Assembly: GCA_028565635.1 (NCBI GenBank)
Contig: JAOXYB010061768.1
Location: forward strand, 1-10,612
Direction of reading: 5' to 3'
DNA from: Phoronis ovalis
Taxonomy: Eukaryota; Phoronida; Phoronidae
Length of the DNA: 10,612 nucleotides
Below are positions 8,882 through 10,612 of the stretch, piece after piece. How positions within the stretch are numbered: the stretch's first letter is position 1; every line of letters starts with the position of its first letter. The translations under genes and the position numbers were made by a program. Under the pieces are notes generated by a model. It searched no databases. It was not told the origin of the DNA and was given only the letters and a program-made list of their open reading frames with translations.

Positions 8882-8960
8882 TATGCCCATCACTATGTAA
8901 TAGTGAAAGGGCATATAGCCGTACTATACGCGGCGTTGGCGTATGTAACCTTTTCTTTGT
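8882..8960 (+). repeat. hairpin-bearing leader of the repeat array (copy 1)
   Basis: The leader begins with a nearly perfect hairpin at 8882-8915. Its outer arms are TATGCCC (8882-8888) and GGGCATA (8909-8915), its inner arms are CACTAT (8891-8896) and ATAGTG (8900-8905), and its loop is GTA. It is followed by the GC-rich 'gccgtactatacgcggcgttggcgtatgtaac', unlike the AT-rich surroundings, and then subtype-A monomer sequence. A second, damaged copy of the same leader lies at 9897. It probably marks the left end of a mobile or amplified unit. Confidence 0.8.
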
Positions 8961-9290
8961 GTTGCTATAATGGCTTCAGCTTTTGTCAGTTCATCTTCGT
9001 ATTTGGTACAGGGTAAGTACAGGTCAAAGCACAGGTTGGATATAATTTTGACCTCGATTACTTCCAAGATGGCCGATTGGTGGCCATGTTTGTACCCGAA
9101 AGTACACCTTACGTTGCGACCATTTCCGGAAAGACGAAGCATTCACTTGACGATTCGAAGGTGGATTCACGTAGGCCATGAGTTGGTGGGCATATTAGAC
9201 CAGGTGACTTTTCAAAATGGCCTCGAGAAGTAGGTCAAATGTTGATACGAATCTTCGACAATTTTTGTTGCTCATAATATTTTATTTGTC
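8961..9290 (+). repeat. monomer 1, subtype A, full length
   Basis: This 330-bp unit follows the leader directly. It contains a perfect GTAAGT at 9013-9018 after 'tacagg', a TGACCTCGA block near 9049, and the tail 'gagaagtaggtcaaa'. Its first everted half-site is mutated (TGGCCT at 9218-9223). Confidence 0.85.
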
Positions 9291-9437
9291 CCGCAATAAC
9301 TGGTTCAGTTTTTATCTGATCAGCTTTATATTTGGTACGGGCTAAATACAGGTCAAAATGCAGATTGTCTATAATTTTGACATCGATCACATTCAAGATG
9401 GCCGACTGGCAGCCAGGTTTGTTCTCGAGATGTTGGG
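9291..9437 (+). repeat. monomer 2, subtype B, truncated at about 147 bp
   Basis: The unit starts ccgcaataactggttcag and matches subtype B through 'atggccgactggcagcca'. It stops after 'tttgttctcgagatgttgggtcg', where the next monomer begins. The distal 180 bp or so present in monomer 6 is missing. Confidence 0.8.
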
Positions 9438-9765
9438 TCGCAATAATAATAGCTTTTGTTTTTGTCGGATCATCTTCATATTTGGTACAGGGTAAGTACT
9501 GGTCAAAGTACACGTTGGACATAATTCTGAACCTGATTACTTCCAACATAGCCGACTGGTGGCCATGTTTGTACCCGAGAGTGCACGTTACATTGCACCC
9601 ATTTTGGGAAAGACGAAGCAATGAGTGGACGATTCAAAGTGGATTCACATAGGCCATAGGTCGGTGGGCGTATTAGGTCAGGCCACATTTCAAAATGACC
9701 TTGAGAAATAGGTAAAATGCAGATGCGAATCTTCGACATTTTTTGTGCATAATACTTTGTTTGTC
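9438..9765 (+). repeat. monomer 3, subtype A, full length
   Basis: The 328-bp unit has the subtype-A signature 'gtaagtactggtcaaagtac' and an intact TGACCTTGA at 9696-9704. The second half-site is degraded (AGGTAA at 9710-9715). Confidence 0.82.
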
Positions 9766-9896
9766 GTGCAATAACTGGTTCAGTTTTTATCCGATCAACT
9801 TCATGTTTGGTACAGGGTAAATACAGGTCAAAATGCAGATCATTTGTAATTTGCATGTAAATCACTTTCAAAATGGCCAAATGGTGGCCATGTTTT
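9766..9896 (+). repeat. monomer 4, subtype B, truncated at about 131 bp
   Basis: The unit starts gtgcaataactggttcag, carries 'taaatacaggtcaaaatgcagatc', and breaks off right after 'ggtggccatgttt' at the second leader. The breakpoint is within about 20 bp, in monomer coordinates, of the one in monomer 2. Confidence 0.8.
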
Positions 9897-9971
9897 TATG
9901 CCCATCACTATGTAATAGTGTATGTAATAGGACATGCGGTGGCGGCTGCGTCGTATCCAACTTTTCTTTGT
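9897..9971 (+). repeat. hairpin-bearing leader of the repeat array (copy 2, damaged)
   Basis: TATGCCC (9897-9903), CACTAT (9906-9911), GTA and ATAGTG (9915-9920) match the leader at 8882. A duplication of 'tatgtaatag' (9909-9918 and 9921-9930) and the change GGGCAT to GGACAT disrupt the outer stem. The GC-rich 'gcggtggcggctgcgtcg' follows, as in the first leader, and then 'aacttttctttgt'. Confidence 0.8.
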
Positions 9972-10283
9972 CTCGATATAACGGCTTCAGCTTTTGTCCG
10001 TACAGTGTAAGTACAGGTCAAAGCACAGGTTGGATATAATTTTGACCTCGATTACTTTCAAGATGGCCGACTGGCAGCCATGTTTGTACCCAAGAGTGCA
10101 CCTCATGTTGCGACCATTTTGGGAAAGACGAAGCGTTGACTTGATGATTCGAAGGTGGATTCACGTAGGCCATGGGTTGGTGGAAATATTAGGCCAGGTG
10201 ACATTTCAAAATGACCTTGAGAAGTAGGTCAAATGTTGATACGAATCTTCGACAATTTTGTTGGCCGTTACACTTTTTTTGTC
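9972..10283 (+). repeat. monomer 5, subtype A
   Basis: This 312-bp unit follows the second leader and is very close to monomer 1 ('aaagcacaggttggatataattttgacctcgatta' is shared). It lacks about 20 bp around 'tcatcttcgtatttgg' near its start. It has intact everted half-sites at 10212-10231. Confidence 0.82.
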
Positions 10284-10612
10284 GCGCAGTAACTGCTTCA
10301 GTTTTTATCCGATCAGCTTTATATTTGGTACAGGATAAATACAGGTCAATATGCAGATTGTCTGTATTTGCGACATTGATCTCTTTCAAGATGGCCGACT
10401 GGCAGCCATGTTTTTTCCCGATATTCCACATTACGTTGCGCCCATTTTGGGAAAGACGAAGCGATGACTGGATGATTCGAAGGTGGATCACAAAGGCCAT
10501 AGGTTGGTGGGGTATATTAGGCCAGGTGACATTTCAAAGTGACCTTGAGAAGTAGGTCAAATTCTGATACGAATCTGTGACAATTTTTGTTGCTCGTAAC
10601 ACTTTTCTTGTC
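10284..10612 (+). repeat. monomer 6, subtype B, full length
   Basis: This is the only full-length subtype-B unit (329 bp). It ends at the monomer boundary 'ttcttgtc' exactly where the window ends. Intact everted half-sites lie at 10540-10559. Confidence 0.85.

Larger units (their letters stand above)
8961..10612 (+). repeat. tandem array of ~330-bp monomers, two alternating subtypes
   Basis: Six monomers lie head to tail: 8961-9290 (A), 9291-9437 (B, truncated), 9438-9765 (A), 9766-9896 (B, truncated), 9972-10283 (A) and 10284-10612 (B, full length). Subtype A has 'gtaagtac(a/t)ggtcaaag(c/t)ac' and 'cttccaa'; subtype B has 'taaatacaggtcaa(a/t)atgcagat'. Shared blocks are 'atttggtacagg', 'atggccgactgg', 'ccatgttt', 'gggaaagacgaag', 'gattcgaaggtggatt', 'taggccat', 'tattaggccaggtgac' and 'gatacgaatc'. 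The array continues past the window end. The only leader inside it is at 9897. It sits in the long 3' intron of the CACHD1-like gene, in an orientation I cannot relate to any transposon protein. Confidence 0.9.

Noticed and set aside
8924-10500. Minus-strand repeat ORFs as a repeated gene family
   Set aside because: They mirror the plus-strand frames of the same monomers, change frame between copies, and show no known domain. They are better explained as non-coding repeat.
1-10612. CRISPR array, tRNA, rRNA or bacterial operon
   Set aside because: No short spaced repeats of the CRISPR kind, no cloverleaf or rRNA-like block was recognised, and the coding parts are interrupted by GT-AG introns.

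Overview
The window looks like a piece of an animal nuclear genome. It is AT-rich, has GT...AG introns of about 280 to 1,700 bp, contains no prokaryotic-style gene packing, and carries a dispersed repeat family. A marine invertebrate, possibly a mollusc or another lophotrochozoan, is my best guess. The basis is weak: the level of divergence of the gene, and a hairpin of the 'TATGCCC...GGGCATA' kind that I associate with bivalve repeats.

One protein-coding gene is supported, on the + strand. Seven coding exons (1448-1586, 2366-2479, 2795-2948, 3999-4110, 5789-5960, 6239-6372, 6966-7144) join with matching phases into an uninterrupted 335-codon segment. It matches the Cache-domain part of CACHD1 (VWFA and cache domain-containing protein 1), a relative of the alpha2delta calcium-channel subunits. 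The segment starts in the first Cache module, after the expected VWA domain, and runs into the second Cache module at the 'WRYFGTIEGV...YDHTIRPW' motif. The 5' exons (signal peptide, VWA) and 3' exons (rest of Cache 2, transmembrane helix, tail) lie outside the window.

Layout: 1-1447 is upstream intron, with an old, decayed array of a repeat family at about 100-1020. From 1448 to 7144 lies the exon-intron body of the gene. From 7145 to the end is one long, unfinished intron. Its first 1.7 kb is AT-rich with few features, and from 8882 it contains a much better preserved array of the same repeat family. In that younger array, about 330-bp monomers of two subtypes alternate (A-B-A-B-A-B). Hairpin-bearing leader segments sit at 8882 and 9897.

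The most interesting points are: the two-subtype array with recurrent truncation of subtype B; everted AGGTCA half-sites (ER8, overlapping a perfect TCAAGGTCA) in the repeat monomer; the same repeat in both outer introns at very different stages of decay; and an 80-bp GC-richer block in the sixth intron that looks like a frame-breaking alternative exon. I see no convincing new protein system. The open frames inside the repeats are most likely non-coding.
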